A stretch of DNA of 64,000 bases from Nomia melanderi (Eukaryota; Arthropoda; Insecta; Hymenoptera; Halictidae). Under the pieces are notes generated by a model, which worked only from the letters and a program-made list of their open reading frames with translations, had not been told where the DNA came from and did not search any database. Shown in pieces: positions 33,556-46,400 of this stretch; position 1 is the stretch's first letter; each line of letters opens with the position of its first letter. The position numbers and the translations under genes were made by a program. The stretch spans positions 17,811,501-17,875,500 of the forward strand of contig NC_135006.1 of NCBI RefSeq assembly GCF_051020985.1, written 5' to 3'.

Positions 33556-35238
33556 TGTATTTATATCCACGGCGACCTTGCGCTGAACGATCGTGAAAAG
33601 GGATAACGAGGAAGGAGAACATGAAAGGGACGTTGACCCGATACTCGCTATCGGTCAGCTCCCGATCCGCTCCAGGTTCGATCGAACGCAGCGCGCGATG
33701 GAAAAATTAGGGCCACCGACCGATGGCCGAGGTTCCCGCTCTCGTCTGAAGTTTCTCACGTTTCGGTGAAAGGAGGCAAGCTGATTTTCTGGTGACGACG
33801 GAATGTTCGTTAGGAATTCTACAGGAATGATGGTTTTCTTGTATAAAGCTACCCATAATGAAGGATTCTCGCGGTCGCTACGTTATGTACGATTCACTCG
33901 TTTCTCGTTGAACGAAGCGTTTTATTTGTTTAAGAAGTTTGAAACTTTGATTCTTGACCATAGAAATACTGATTGTTGTCTGAAGCATTCGATTCGCCTT
34001 CAGTACTGTACGGCACTTTCGAAGGAACCAGCAATGAAAGCCTTTCGCTTATCTGATACGTCTGGTCGCCCTCCTATATCGAGTTTGTGTAACTCAGGCT
34101 TAACGTCTTCGCCCGACATGTTCGCCAACTCGCTCTTTCGAAGTTTGTTTAAACAGAACGCGACGGAATGTCTCGAAGCTTTCGTTACTCGAACGTGTAC
34201 CCTAACATGTAGACCTCCTACGGTGTCATCTGAGAATTCTGTAATTTTCATTGCAAATCGATACTAAGATAATAACTGTAATAATCTCAAAATTCCCTCA
34301 GACTTCCAACTCCCAGCAACGAATCGAGTCCAACCGCGAAAGGTCCACGTTGCCAGCCGCGTCATTGAAGAGCCATATCTTGCCTAACTTCAACTATGAC
34401 AGCGTCAGACTCAGGACGAAGGTTGTCGACCCTTGCTCCGAGCAATTCAAACTAGATTCCCATTTTCTTCCGGTTCGCCGAGGTCCGAACCGCGGCGTCC
34501 GACGATAAAAAAGGCCTCGCCCGCTCGCCGAGGAAGCAGCCGTCACCGGCGACGCGATAACCCGTCGGGAAATGTTGTTGCCGAATTTGCCAGCGTATCA
34601 GTGAACGTTGATCCTCGAGCCGAGCCGCGCCGACCCGTCTCGTCCCGCCGCGCAAATAGAACGCATCCTGCGCGTTGTTTTCTTAGCCGGCGGCGTTCCT
34701 TCGCGGGACGGGTTTCGCTCTCGATATGTAAATTGTTCCGGTTGACACTGGCCGTATCTTATCTGGCGATTCACGAACTATGCGCGGGACACAAAGTCGT
34801 CGCGTTCGGGCGCCGCGGATCGAGTCGGGACGGGTCCTCTCCTTTGCTCAATTGTCTGCGGCCGCGGACGGTGACCGGACAGCGTCTCATTAGCGGCGAG
34901 CGCAGGCCACTAGTTAGACCAGCTTTCGGCCGATAGTTGGACTTGTAGCGGCCGTGTTCTACTTGGCGCCGCGGCATCCTCGCCGCCGGAAATTGCTCCT
35001 GTACGCGCTTCCCTAATCTTGCCACGGTACGTACACTCTTACAAGACGCGCTTGTCGGCTGCTCCGGCCGCTGGCGTCGCGTTTCTGCTACGGGCCGGTC
35101 CAGAACCGCGAGTTTCAGGGGTGGCGGGAGATCATTTGGAATTCGCGTTTGTCGGTGGATCTCGTTTGTTAGTCGGGCATTGCGATGTTGCTGGAATTGC
35201 GGTTGTATGTAATGATTAGGACGATTCAGTCCGAGGAC

Positions 35239-35559
35239 TTGACACGTTAAGTTTAATACACTTAAAACAATCGGAACATAGATAACCGGTGTCGAATGAC
35301 AATGTTCAACACTAACGGTCTTGACTTGTATTGAATTTTATAAACATTAGTGGTGTTCGATGCAGTTGCGCGGATATGTATCATAATAATCTAATTTAGA
35401 GAAACTCAATTTTTCTAGGAACAGTAGAATAAATCGTGCAACGAACGTCCGTAAACCTAGTTGATAATAGTGCAATGGGAGGGTTGCAACGCTAAGTAAC
35501 AACGAAAGAATAACTGTCCGGAGAAACGGTGAAGATTTTCGTGGCGCTCAACGTGTTAA
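35239..35559 (+). mobile_element. TTAA-type MITE, family C
   Basis: The right end GATTTTCGTGGCGCTCAACGTGTTAA matches copies at 6895 and 40898. Left end TTGACACGTTAAG is an inverted match with a decayed TTAA. The interior has diverged, including TTGATAATAGTGCAA, which is shared with the other copies. Confidence 0.5.
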
Positions 35560-36420
35560 CAGGATTCCGAATGATCCAGATGTTGCGCGTGCGAGTCAAA
35601 CCGAACGTAGATTATCAGTCAAATAGGAAGCTTGCAACATTGTCGCGACCTTGGCTGTAGCCAACGTACAGGGCGTCTCAAGACACGAGAACTTCGAGAG
35701 ATCGGTTCGACGAATAAGTGTCGTGTGAACACGTACTGCATTTCGAACCTCCAATTCAGCAATTACCGTATCGCAGTATACAGGCCGAGTCGAAGCACGT
35801 TCGAAGCACAAGCATCGAACTGTTCCTTTCATTGAAGTGTCTCTGAATTCCTCGAGAAAAATCATTATTTACATACACTGTCGTAACTCCCGTCGAACTC
35901 GAGTCGCTAATCGCGCCCGTAACTCACGCGAAATGTATCGACGCCCACCCGATCTCTCGGCGATACGATTAAACGGCAGTTCGAGGTGCGCAGGATCGGT
36001 GAACGGTTCCGGTGTAGCGACCGGTGGCTGAAATCGGCGCAAAGTTACGAAGGCGGCGGTACGCGGCGCACCGCGTGCCCCGGTGTGGCCCGTTCGCGCG
36101 CGCGAAGGTCGACCGGCAGCATTGAGAAAGGTCAAGGTCGGCCGAACACGTCGAACAATCGGCACGTGAGGAACTATCGCGGCTCGGCCGAGAACGGTCA
36201 GCCCCGTTGTTCCGTGCGGCAATTGAAACCGGGCTGATTGGCCCCTTTGCCTCTGCGACGGGGCCTAATCAGCCGCGATGAGGTTTTCTCAGGACCAATT
36301 CGATGCCGGCCCCCTTCGCTCTGCCCCCGTGGCTCTTCATAGTGTCTCCGTCCGTCGTCGCCGACGTTCCCGCGCATTCTCACCTTCCGACCGTTAGCCA
36401 CTCGCTGCTACCAGCTAGCT

Positions 36421-36636
36421 AGACGCTTCAGGTAACTTTTCTCGTCGAGGGGAACCTGAATCGCAAGACAGTTAGCTATATAGATCGTCCAGGTAAGTTT
36501 CCTCGTCACAGGGAACCTAAATCGTAAGAGAGTTAGATTCTTCAGGCAACTGTTCTCTTCGAGAACCTGAATTGTTGTGGACTTAGCTAGAGCCTTCAGG
36601 AAGGTTTCTTGTCGAATGGAACCTAAATCGTAAGGA
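36421..36636. repeat. Minisatellite, 53-60 bp unit, four copies
   Basis: Four diverged units begin near 36426, 36486, 36541 and 36594. Each runs from CTTCAGG or GTCCAGG to GGAACCT.AATCG. A minus-strand ORF across it reflects the repeat, not a gene. Confidence 0.75.
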
Positions 36637-36639
36637 CAG

Positions 36640-37290
36640 AATCGAATCGTTGTCCGAGCGAACGGTTCGACCGGAGTAAAAAACAGAGGAGAATAATGGC
36701 CGTAGTAAATAGTTTCCGAGCTAATATAATGCTTCGTTAGGTCGCGCTCCATTGCGTCCGCCGCGAGCACGCGGTATGCTCGGTGGCATTCCGGATTCGA
36801 GTCCGACAGATCGTGCCGTTGGGGAATCTTTCGATGGTTCCGACGGGTCTTCAAAATGGCGGCGTAGCAGCTCTCGAAATGGCGGGATAATCCATCTTCG
36901 CGACGCACGCGAATCGTTGTTCCCCGTTGGATGCTTGACGTCCGAGTATGAATCGAACGAAAGGAAAATTGTTCTACGGGTCTATTAATCTTCTTCAAAA
37001 TGGTGACGCAGTGGGTTCTCAAAATGGCGGGGCAATCAATCTTCGAAATGCGCGCTGTAAGATTTATGGATTCCTGAAGCGGATCGTTGAAGTTTGACTT
37101 ATGAATCGAATAAAAGAGGAATCGTTGTCCAGTAGGTAGAATTATTGTCTTTCGTTGAGCTTGAGATCCGACTGTAAATAGAAGAAAAGAACTGTTCTAT
37201 CGATCTGACGGTTCCCGTCAAAATGGCGACTCGATGGGTTCCCAACATGGCGGAGCGAACGGCCCGTCCTACAAAGTGGCAAAATCCCTT
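36640..37290. promoter_or_regulatory. Cluster of AAATGGCG (YY1/Pho-like) motifs in a diverged repeat
   Basis: Motifs AAAATGGCGGCG (36853), GAAATGGCGGG (about 36875), AAAATGGTGACG (about 36997), AAAATGGCGGGG (about 37020), AAAATGGCGACT (about 37220) and ACATGGCGGAG (about 37243) lie in about 400 bp. The core is GCCAT on the other strand, which is bound by YY1 in mammals and Pleiohomeotic in flies. Block similarity suggests the cluster arose partly by duplication. Regulatory function is inference. Confidence 0.3.
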
Positions 37291-39714
37291 CGAACGTGAC
37301 GCGTTCCACGGAACACGGGCTCTCGCGGCGACGCGATAGATCGTTCCAAGGATGTTCGGATCAAAGTACACAATCGAAATCGTTTTCTTCCGATATCGTC
37401 CGGCCGAGATTCTGGACGCTGGCCGGCGACGCTTTATCGCGGCGTCGTTTTCTCCCTGATATCGCTGACTTGTTGACTCGCGAGCTGTTTCCGAGACTCT
37501 ACGCGAAAGTTTGCTATAATATCTGTGATTCATGCGGACACGGTGCAGTTTCCAGCCGAGATTCGTCTCGTTAGGGATTGATCCGCGTTCCTCCGCCGCT
37601 GACCGAAGGAAAATCGTGCACGGTGCCGTTCGAGACCACTGGTTCCTCAAGATTCTCGAAACTCGACGTCTGCCCTTTTAAAGTTGGCCTGATCCAAGGT
37701 GATTTATACACTCGATTTTAATTCTGTGAACTATCGTGGGGTGAACAGTCCTTTTCAGTATTTCAACATACTCTTTATCTAAAAAATCTTAACATAATCT
37801 ACACGAATGAATCTTATTATTCAAACGTTAATATCAATCTTTAAACATTAATAAATCTGCATATTAGAATTCCGAATAATTATCTATAAGCATAATTGTA
37901 ACAATAAGTTTCAAAGTCAAGTGTTTTACAGGCGACACAGATATACTTATGTCATATTTTGATACTGTTCTTTATTTAAACACTTTCTACAACTGGAATT
38001 TATTTTATCTCAAAGTTTCGTGCTTCAAAGGATTAAAGGACCGTTAGACACTAAAGGATCTCACTTCCGTTAATTGGTGTCGTTTGTGAAACGAATCGCA
38101 ATCGTTAGACGTTCTCGAATGGGACATTGAAGATACGTTTTCTAATCGGGCCGAGATTGCACCGGTGCAATTCGATGGTTCATTTAACACCGAGTTGCCT
38201 GCGTCCACTGTATTTATTTCCAATTACTAGTTTCTTAGGTGTACATATAAAGTTTTACTTTCGTCGTGCTAGAGGCTGACTTCCGATGGCTTTAGAATCG
38301 ACAGCACTCGACAGCAGATGGAACTTACAGATAACCAAATTTTCTATCTTTTCCAACAGTAATATGCTGCTTATTCTGCGCCATTAACATCTGTCACTTC
38401 TCATTTCCACAGTAGAAAGTTAAAAACTAACTTCTGCGCTTCCATCCGAGCAGCGTCTTCGCAGCCGCCATCTTCTTCTCACCCAACGCGACTTCGTTCG
38501 GAACTTCTTATTATTCGACGCAGCAAACCGACCTAACGCGAAGTTTTTCGTCCGGATTACAACCTGATATTCCCGAGAACTGTTCCATAAGCAATTTTAA
38601 CTCGCACTCAAAGGTCTGCTTACGAAACGCATCAAACAAAAGATCTGGAATTTTTATTATCTTCGACGTGTCTTAACGAGATCTGTTCACTCAAGGGTGT
38701 GGCAGAATTGAGTAACTACCGCAACGTTACAGTAATTATCACTTTCGTTCGCAGCGAAGTCGACCAGCAGGATCGAACCGTCTCCCTTTTCGCTTCTAAT
38801 TTGCACCGTTCACGCCGCAAACCTTATGGTTTCCCTTCCGAAACCATAACACTCGAATCCTCGAACAAAACTCGAGTTCAACGTACGCTTCGTTGTTCTT
38901 CTACGCATAGAAATCCTCGTTCTCGCGGATCTCGGACACTAGATCTCCAAAAATATCAAATTAGAATGCCAGTATCATCGTTTATCAAGAAACCATGACA
39001 CTGTAGCGTTTCTACGATTGCTTCGATCGAAATTTACTGGAACTTTTGCAAGATAACGTTCGCAGGAATCTGGTGTTGATTCTCTTTTCGAAATACAGGC
39101 ACGTGTATAATTTATTGGTATGATAATACGCGTATTTGCGCTGCGACCGGCAAGCCGGCGTGACGTGTCGCGTCGATCCAGCATCGCGCGAGCATAATAC
39201 ATGCATAAAATATTAAATCATACATAAGTAATTAAACGAGCACGCGGGAGATCGCCGCGCGTCCGTTCGGCGACATTTGGAGGCGTGTGCTCTCCGAGGG
39301 TGTGTCCGGCATCGGTAGCCTCTCTTAATCTGCGAACCGCGATTAATTATGTAGCGACATTAATTCCAGTTCAATAATAGTCGCCCTCGTTATAGTCACG
39401 CCGACAGCCGATTAGCAGCGCCGGGACCGCGAGTATATACGACTTGTTTGCTCTGACAGATGAATAATCGTTGTCCTCTATTGGCGAGATTGCTGGCGGC
39501 GGATCAACCGTTAACCCTTAGGGGACACGAAGGGACAGTAATCGGTCTGTTGTTTAGAACTTTGGAAATTTTCCTCTCGATCGGAGTCTTATTTTGTTGC
39601 TTCGTGTCACTGTTGTGCCAGAAATACGCGAGTCGTTGAATGAGTCGCGTTGCTCGTTATTGGAAGAATGCTTCTTGTATTAGAAGCGCGTAGAGTTTGC
39701 ACTAAGTTTTTCAC

Positions 39715-40010
39715 TAATATTTGGAACTAATATTGTAAACTATAGTACTTGCAATTGTAACGGTTGAAGCTATAATATTTCCAACTACAATAGTAGAAAC
39801 TGTAATATTGTAGACTATAATACTCGGAACTGTAACGGTTGAAGCTATAATATTTCCAACTACAATAGTAGAAACTGTAATATTTTGTATAACATTTGAA
39901 ACTATATTTTGAACACTACTTGCGACTACAATATTTCTAACTACAATAGTAGAAACTGTAATATTTTGTATAACATTTGAAACTATACTTTGAATACTCG
40001 CGACTACATT
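39715..40010. repeat. AT-rich minisatellite, 75-81 bp units
   Basis: TGTAACGGTTGAAGC recurs at 39756 and 39831. AACTACAATAGTAGAAACTG occurs three times with spacings of about 75 and 80 bp. It lies 300 bp before the first coding exon of gene 2. Confidence 0.8.
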
Positions 40011-40292
40011 TCCAATTTCAACAATTTAAACATTCTGAACTCCAAGAATTCCAACCAATCTATATACACCATTTCGAACAATACAATCTTAAATTACAAC
40101 TAAATCGAATCTATAGTTACTCCAACCACAAAAGAAACTCACGCAACCTCCAATCCATTCCGGAAACGCCATCATTCGTATCCTTGCAACGAATCGAGAC
40201 AATAAATCCATCCTCCAATGAATGCTCGAAGAAAATCGATAACCATCCATCTAAATCGCACTGCGATCCTTAATTATCCCGGTTTGTTCCAG

Positions 40293-40308
40293 TGAACCGT
40301 GGACGACG
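40293..40308 (+). other. Short 5'UTR portion of gene 2's first coding exon
   Basis: TTGTTCCAG at 40284-40292 is a good acceptor directly before TGAACCGTGGACGACG and the ATG. This suggests that the exon is spliced to an upstream untranslated exon not located with certainty. Confidence 0.4.
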
Positions 40309-40422
40309 ATGGCGTCGCTGGGGACTAAAGTGGATGAGCAAGTCGCCAAGGCACCGCACCAGAATGGCGGCTGCAAGAACGAGAACCTGCCGCTCGACGA
40401 CGTTCAGGACAACAATAACGAG
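40309..40422 (+). CDS. Gene 2 exon 1 (aa 1-38)
   Basis: Hydrophilic cytosolic N-terminus starting MASLGTKVDEQVAKAP and ending DNNNE. Donor GAG|GTGAGA, phase 0. Confidence 0.85.
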
Positions 40423-43400
40423 GTGAGAGCCGGGACATCTTCTCGATCCCCGACGACGCGAACGAAAACCTGCCGACTATTTATATAATTATTATAGATT
40501 TAGAACATAGTAACTAAATTAAACGAAGCATTTTATCATATATGACATATGTGTGATATTTTGATATAGTCAAAGCGACAATAGGATACCTTATCCGCTG
40601 ATTATATGTTAACATCATTATAGCAATGGTAATCAACAGGGTCACATATACGTGACGCGTGGTCGTGAATGCGTTGAATTTGTCCACATTTATTGTTAAC
40701 ACGTTGCTTGCTATGGGGTTACCGGTGACTCCCAACCAAATCGAATTACTACAGTTCATTTCAATTAAACCACGATTATTTGACAACATTTCTATACTGT
40801 AATAATGCTAACTAATGTGGTGACATTCAGCTAGATGAACCTGCAATATTTTTCCCATTTTGTATATTCTGCTCTACGAAATCGTGCGGCGTTCGTGTTA
40901 ACACGTTAAGCGCCATGCCAGCCACTGGTGATTGACGCTTCTGAATGACTAAAGAACAATCGTAACATACAAGACAACCGATGTGAAGTAAAAATGTTTA
41001 ATAAGGCAACTAAGTTGATAATAGTGTAACGCAAACGTTGCAACGCCAAACAATTCATAAGTATTCCTACTTTTCTTTGCTACAAAAGACAAACTCTATG
41101 GAAAAACGCTTAAGATTTTCGCGGCGTTCAACGTGTTAACGATCGATCCAGGGGTTCCCCGGCGTCTGGACTCGCCGAACATGTTATTTACCGCGGAATG
41201 GCTCGATAATGGCGGCCACTGTTTACACCTCGGTATCCTATAATTCTCGGCAATTATCATTTTTTCAAACGCGCACCGCCTGTCGAGGGAATTCGTCACG
41301 GTTGCAGTGTCCACGGCACTGATTGCGCTCTGCGTCTTCGATCGAGCTCCTCCAGGATGAGCGCACGGTTTAATTTTAGTTTCTCATTAGGCTTTAGCCG
41401 TCTGTTCGTTGTTCTACGCATTGTTGTACTGCGTTCATAATTCTCTTGACTCAATGAGTATCCAATTATCGCGGAACAAGTCGAAACCGATGATTTTGAT
41501 TGGTACTTCTGCTGACAAACAGAAAAAACAAGAACTACGAGCCGATCTCTCGCTGTTCGAGTAATTAAATCGTTCGTTTGCGACTCAGTCTTCGAAACAT
41601 CATCTCGTCTCGCGGAAGTGTCGAAATTCGTTTCCAAAGGGTTAACACTCGGAAGTTTTTCAATGGAAATATTCAACACTTCTCGACGAGATATTGGTGA
41701 TATTGCTTGAAACTAATTTAACCCTCTATGCAGTGCAAAATTAATAAATATCCATATGAATACGAATTAACAACGTATTCAATAGTTTCAATAATTTCAT
41801 CAAACAAATATATGTTGTAACTTTCACGCCTGGGCATATAAAAGTTTAAGTTCACTGATTACTTAATTTTATTCACCACATTGAATGCAGAATGAAATAA
41901 ATCAACAAAATGCCGATATACTGATATGACTTCAAAGTTACATGGGCCTACAGAGGGTTAACGATAATTCGTAAATTAAGCAACAGGTGTTTACTTCAAT
42001 ATTTCACGTAACAATGCGAAGTTCAATTCGAAATATTAAATATTCAACTCGATAGTTTTGTTGCATCGAATCAAGTGGCGACTGAGAGTCACCTCTCGAG
42101 CGCAAAGGGTTAATCGGCGCTGAAACCTCGCAACACCTAGCGTTTCCTCCAGAAAACGTCGCGATTAGCCGGACGCGTCCGATATTGCTGCACGGGAGGC
42201 GGCGAGCTAAAAATACGCGGCGCGGTAATTTATACGCTGTCTTTTTGTCGGTATCAGGCGTCGCGTCGCATGGCCCGGGCGTGCGGTTTGATAACTCGCC
42301 GGAGTTTTGGGTCACGCGGCTCGCACCGCGCGAAAGTCGCCGTCCGCAGCTCACTTTCTGCGCGGCCTTGATCTTAAGCACCTTGTGAATTTCCACGGGC
42401 GATCGGATGTCGAAATGTCTCGGCGCCTATGGAATTTCGTGCCGAGCCGCGTCCGTTACGAGGAAAAAACGATGAACCGGTATTGTTCCTCCGACGAGTT
42501 CCACCGTTTGTTTCGCCGGTAATCTCGATCGTTCGGCCGTTTCATTAGGGAGTTCGGGCTTGATAATTCCGCTGTATCGAATCGGGCGTCACCTCTCGAG
42601 CGCAACGGGTTAACCGGACGGGGACTCTTTGAAATATACGAAACCTTCGGTAGATGCAGCTGAGTTATGCATCGATTGCTTAGACAAGGGAAAGTATGTA
42701 CCGATTTCTTGCTGTTCGAGGAATCAAATCGCTTGTTTTGAGTTAGCATTCTAAATACGAAAATTTGATCTCCCGAAGAGCGTGGGTTTCAAAGCGTTTA
42801 ACGTTGACATCTGTAGTTGCAGCGGCGTTTTGTCGATTGAAAATGTATGATTCTTGTAACAGTGTGTTTATTGGTAAACAATATTCACGAAAATGGTACA
42901 ATAGATCTAAACACAGAAAGAAAGGGACAACAAGGATATAGGGTTGTTTACGAAGATTTAACCCTCTGCACTCGAGAATATTTTTCTCAAGAAATATTCA
43001 TTGTTTTCTGATGAAATATCAATGATATGTTTTACAACTAACATAAATTTCGATGTTCCATGTGCTGATGCGTTATATAAAAATTTAATATTGAGTTCTA
43101 AATTTTATCGTTTCCTCGAGTGCAAAGGGTTAATGCTTGAACAGTCTGATTGCTATAATATACACATGGAAAATAATAATATACGGGTTGTAAAATACGA
43201 GGAAACGTTGTTGGCAGAGCATCGAGGTTGAGATGGTGGTGCCGCCAGACGGTGGATGGGGTTGGGTGATCGTCGCCGCCTCGTTCATGTGCAACCTCTT
43301 CGTGGACGGTATCATCTTCAGCTTCGGCGTGTTCCTGAACGACATCTCCGAGGCCTTCTCCGTGTCCAAGGCGAGGGTCGCGCTGGTCGGATCGCTGCAG

Positions 43401-46400
43401 TCAGGATTTTACCTTATGGCTGGTCAGTGACAACGATATCCTTCGTGGTATTCCTAATAAAGGATTCCTTTCATCGAGTGTTTCACGTTGGAAGGAACCC
43501 TGCCATTCTTTTCAGCTATTATTTGATCAATTCTGTCACAGACTCTAATAAATCTACAATTTCATTCGACTAACTGACTTATCAATTGAGTCGCTCGGAA
43601 GCTAACGCAGTTAAGTCAGTGAAACTGAGAAAATTCAAGTTTTGCTTCTGAAATGATTATACAATATATTCAGAAATTATAGAGAGAAGACCTTCTGACC
43701 TAGGATAACGGGTAAATGATTAAAATAAAAAGAATTCAGATATATCTACTAGAATTTAGAAAAATTGACTTAACCGCATTAGCTTACGAGCGACTCAATT
43801 ACCCTTAACATGTCATGTCCAATAGAAAACCATAAAGAATTACTCGTATTACCATTGTTGTTCTCGTGTAATCAACTAAGTTGAACTAACGTTAATTAAG
43901 CAATGTTCACGAGCAATTTCCTAACACAATCGCCGATGAATATCATATTAATCTGCAATTACAGGGAATTACTCGCATTATCGTTGTGTATTAGGTGTAT
44001 TCTTGCACAATTATCGAAGTAATTGGAATGAACCGGTCCTCACGAACTTTTTCAATCTGCCCACAGGCCCCTTTGTCTCTGCCCTGGCGAATAGGTACGG
44101 CTTCAGGCTGGTCGCGATCCTGGGGAGCGTTATAAGTTGCGGCGCCTTTGTCCTCTCGTACTTCAGCACATCCATCGAGTTCCTTTATATCTCTTACGGC
44201 GTCCTCGGTGAGTTCTTTGCCCGATATATATTCCCGCGAAGTTACTGCCGCCAAACTTTTCCCCTCTACCCGGCCGGGTGTGTTCCATTTTCATCCGCGA
44301 CGAACGGTTTTTCCTGCGGCAAGCACGCGAGACGCGCGCGACCAACCGCTTTTTCCTTTCTCTCGTTCCGCGCGCCCTTCGATCCCAATCGAACGGGGAA
44401 AATTCTTTTTCGAGCCAACTATTTACGGAGTCGGCATCGATGTGACCAAATTTGGATTTCTCGGTGAGACGTAGGAATTGTTTTCAATTGATTTTGACTA
44501 GCTTTGGAATTATTAAAATTATTGGGATAGTGGAATGATTGGGGTTATTGGAATTATTGGAATTATTAGAATTATTAGAATTATTAGGGTTATTAGAATT
44601 ATTAGAATTATCAAAATGATTAGAGTCGATCTCACCGAATGCGCAGAACTCCAAATCGCTTTGAATTCATTTCCACGTTTCGAGTAAGCCGACCGGCGAA
44701 TTTATATTCACATTTGAAGTTCGTTGAACGTTCGATTACCGGCGACTCGATTCTATTAATTCAAGACTCCCGGTAAAGCGAGCATTCATCGCGTCACGGT
44801 ATCCGACTCCACTAACGTCTACCTACAGATTGCTAGAATCTCTCGTGCGGCGCGGCGGCTCGTTTAGCCGGAGGAATTGTCGTTCGAGATAAAACGCGGG
44901 AATGAAAGGAGACGATTCCATTCATAACACGAGCCTTATCGTTTCTTCCCTGATTTCACGTGGTGTTGTTTGTCTCTTGGATTGTCAGGAGGTATCGGAG
45001 CGGGCTTGATTTACGTGCCGGCTGTGATAACTACCGGATTTTATTTTGAAAGATGGAGAGCTATGGCCACAGGGATCGCGGTATGCGGCTCCGGAATCGG
45101 CGCGTTCTTGCTAGCGCCTATCTCCGACGTGCTCGTCAAGCAATTCGGATGGAGAGGCGCTTTGCTTTTCCAAGCAGGTAACATTTCGCTTCTCGCGGAC
45201 CGCTCGGTTCATCGTTTACCATTTGTATTTATGATCGTTTCAGGTGATAAGCTACTTTAACATACTTATCCGGGATGTTCAGTCGAATCTGCACTGAACA
45301 TCTCGAATGGAATTTATTCTTGCCGGGTTTCATTCAATTTTTATCAACTCGATGCGTACCACAGTATTTTACCTATTTATTCTGTAGTCTTAATTATTTG
45401 TTATTTTATTATTTTGATATTTTAGTATTTTAATATTTTACTGTTTTGCTATTTCACTACTTTACTTAACCACCACTAAATAGTTCTATTCAATTACACT
45501 CCATCTACAATTCTTACTATACCTACTTTAAGTCCACTAATCAATTCAATTACATCATTCGAATATCGTCGACAGTAACTACCCCTTAGGAACGGGTGAA
45601 CTCGCTAATTAAGGGGTTGAAATTGCCCCACCAAAATACTGACGAAAGTCGACGATATTCCCCAACGATATTATTCAAAGATACTTGGATGCAAAAATTC
45701 GCATCAATTGCACGAGTCACGTATTTAATTTCACACGTTGACTTCGACTGCGAGTGACCCCGATTCCGTCCAAGGACGTTAATGGTCCCAGAGAAAGGCG
45801 CAGCGTGACGAAAAATACAATCGTTCCGTTCGATTTACCGCGCCCCGTCCTCTGTTTCGGGCGCATTGTCCGCGAATCACGCGGCAGAACGCTCTCGGCC
45901 GGATTAGAAGGCGTCTGGAAATGTCGCAGGTATGCTGCTGAATTGCTCGATTTTCGGCGCCATGTTCCGCCCGCTGAAGCCGACCAGGATTAAGGTGAAG
46001 TCCACGCCGGAGAACGTCGGATTAGAGGTGAAGAACGGCCTAATGGCCAAAGGTATGTCCACCACTTCGTTGCACTGCGTGCAACCGGGCAGGAGCGGCT
46101 TCTTCGGGACCAACAACAACACCGAGTACCCGACGGCCGCCGAGATGCTTGGAAGCAACCACAACATTGTCAAGTAACTAATCATCCTTCCTATTTCATC
46201 GAATCTTTCGTAGATATTCGAGCGACGAGCATCTAGTTGCGAAAACTCTCATCTTCCCTTTGAACTCTGTCTCTTATAATTTGTTTAATCCTGTTACCCA
46301 GCTTTCCTTATTACCTATTCTGCTTGGTAGCAACCACAACATAGTCAAGTAATTAATCATCCTTTCTCTTTCATCGAATCTTTCGTGGATATTCAAGCGA

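Larger units (their letters stand above)
24700..40292. other. Long non-coding stretch before gene 2
   Basis: No supported gene. ORFs are short and lack similarity to known families. The stretch holds TTAA elements, minisatellites and one cluster of AAATGGCG motifs, listed separately. It is either intergenic DNA or, if an upstream first exon exists, the first intron of gene 2. Confidence 0.5.

Noticed and set aside
36408..37022. Minus-strand 204-codon ORF in the intergenic repeats.
   Set aside because: It runs through diverged tandem units and the AAATGGCG cluster; the reading repeats with the units and has no domain.
40514..40789. Minus-strand 91-codon ORF with a hydrophobic stretch.
   Set aside because: It overlaps the family E element at 40696-40901 and has no counterpart in the other copy.
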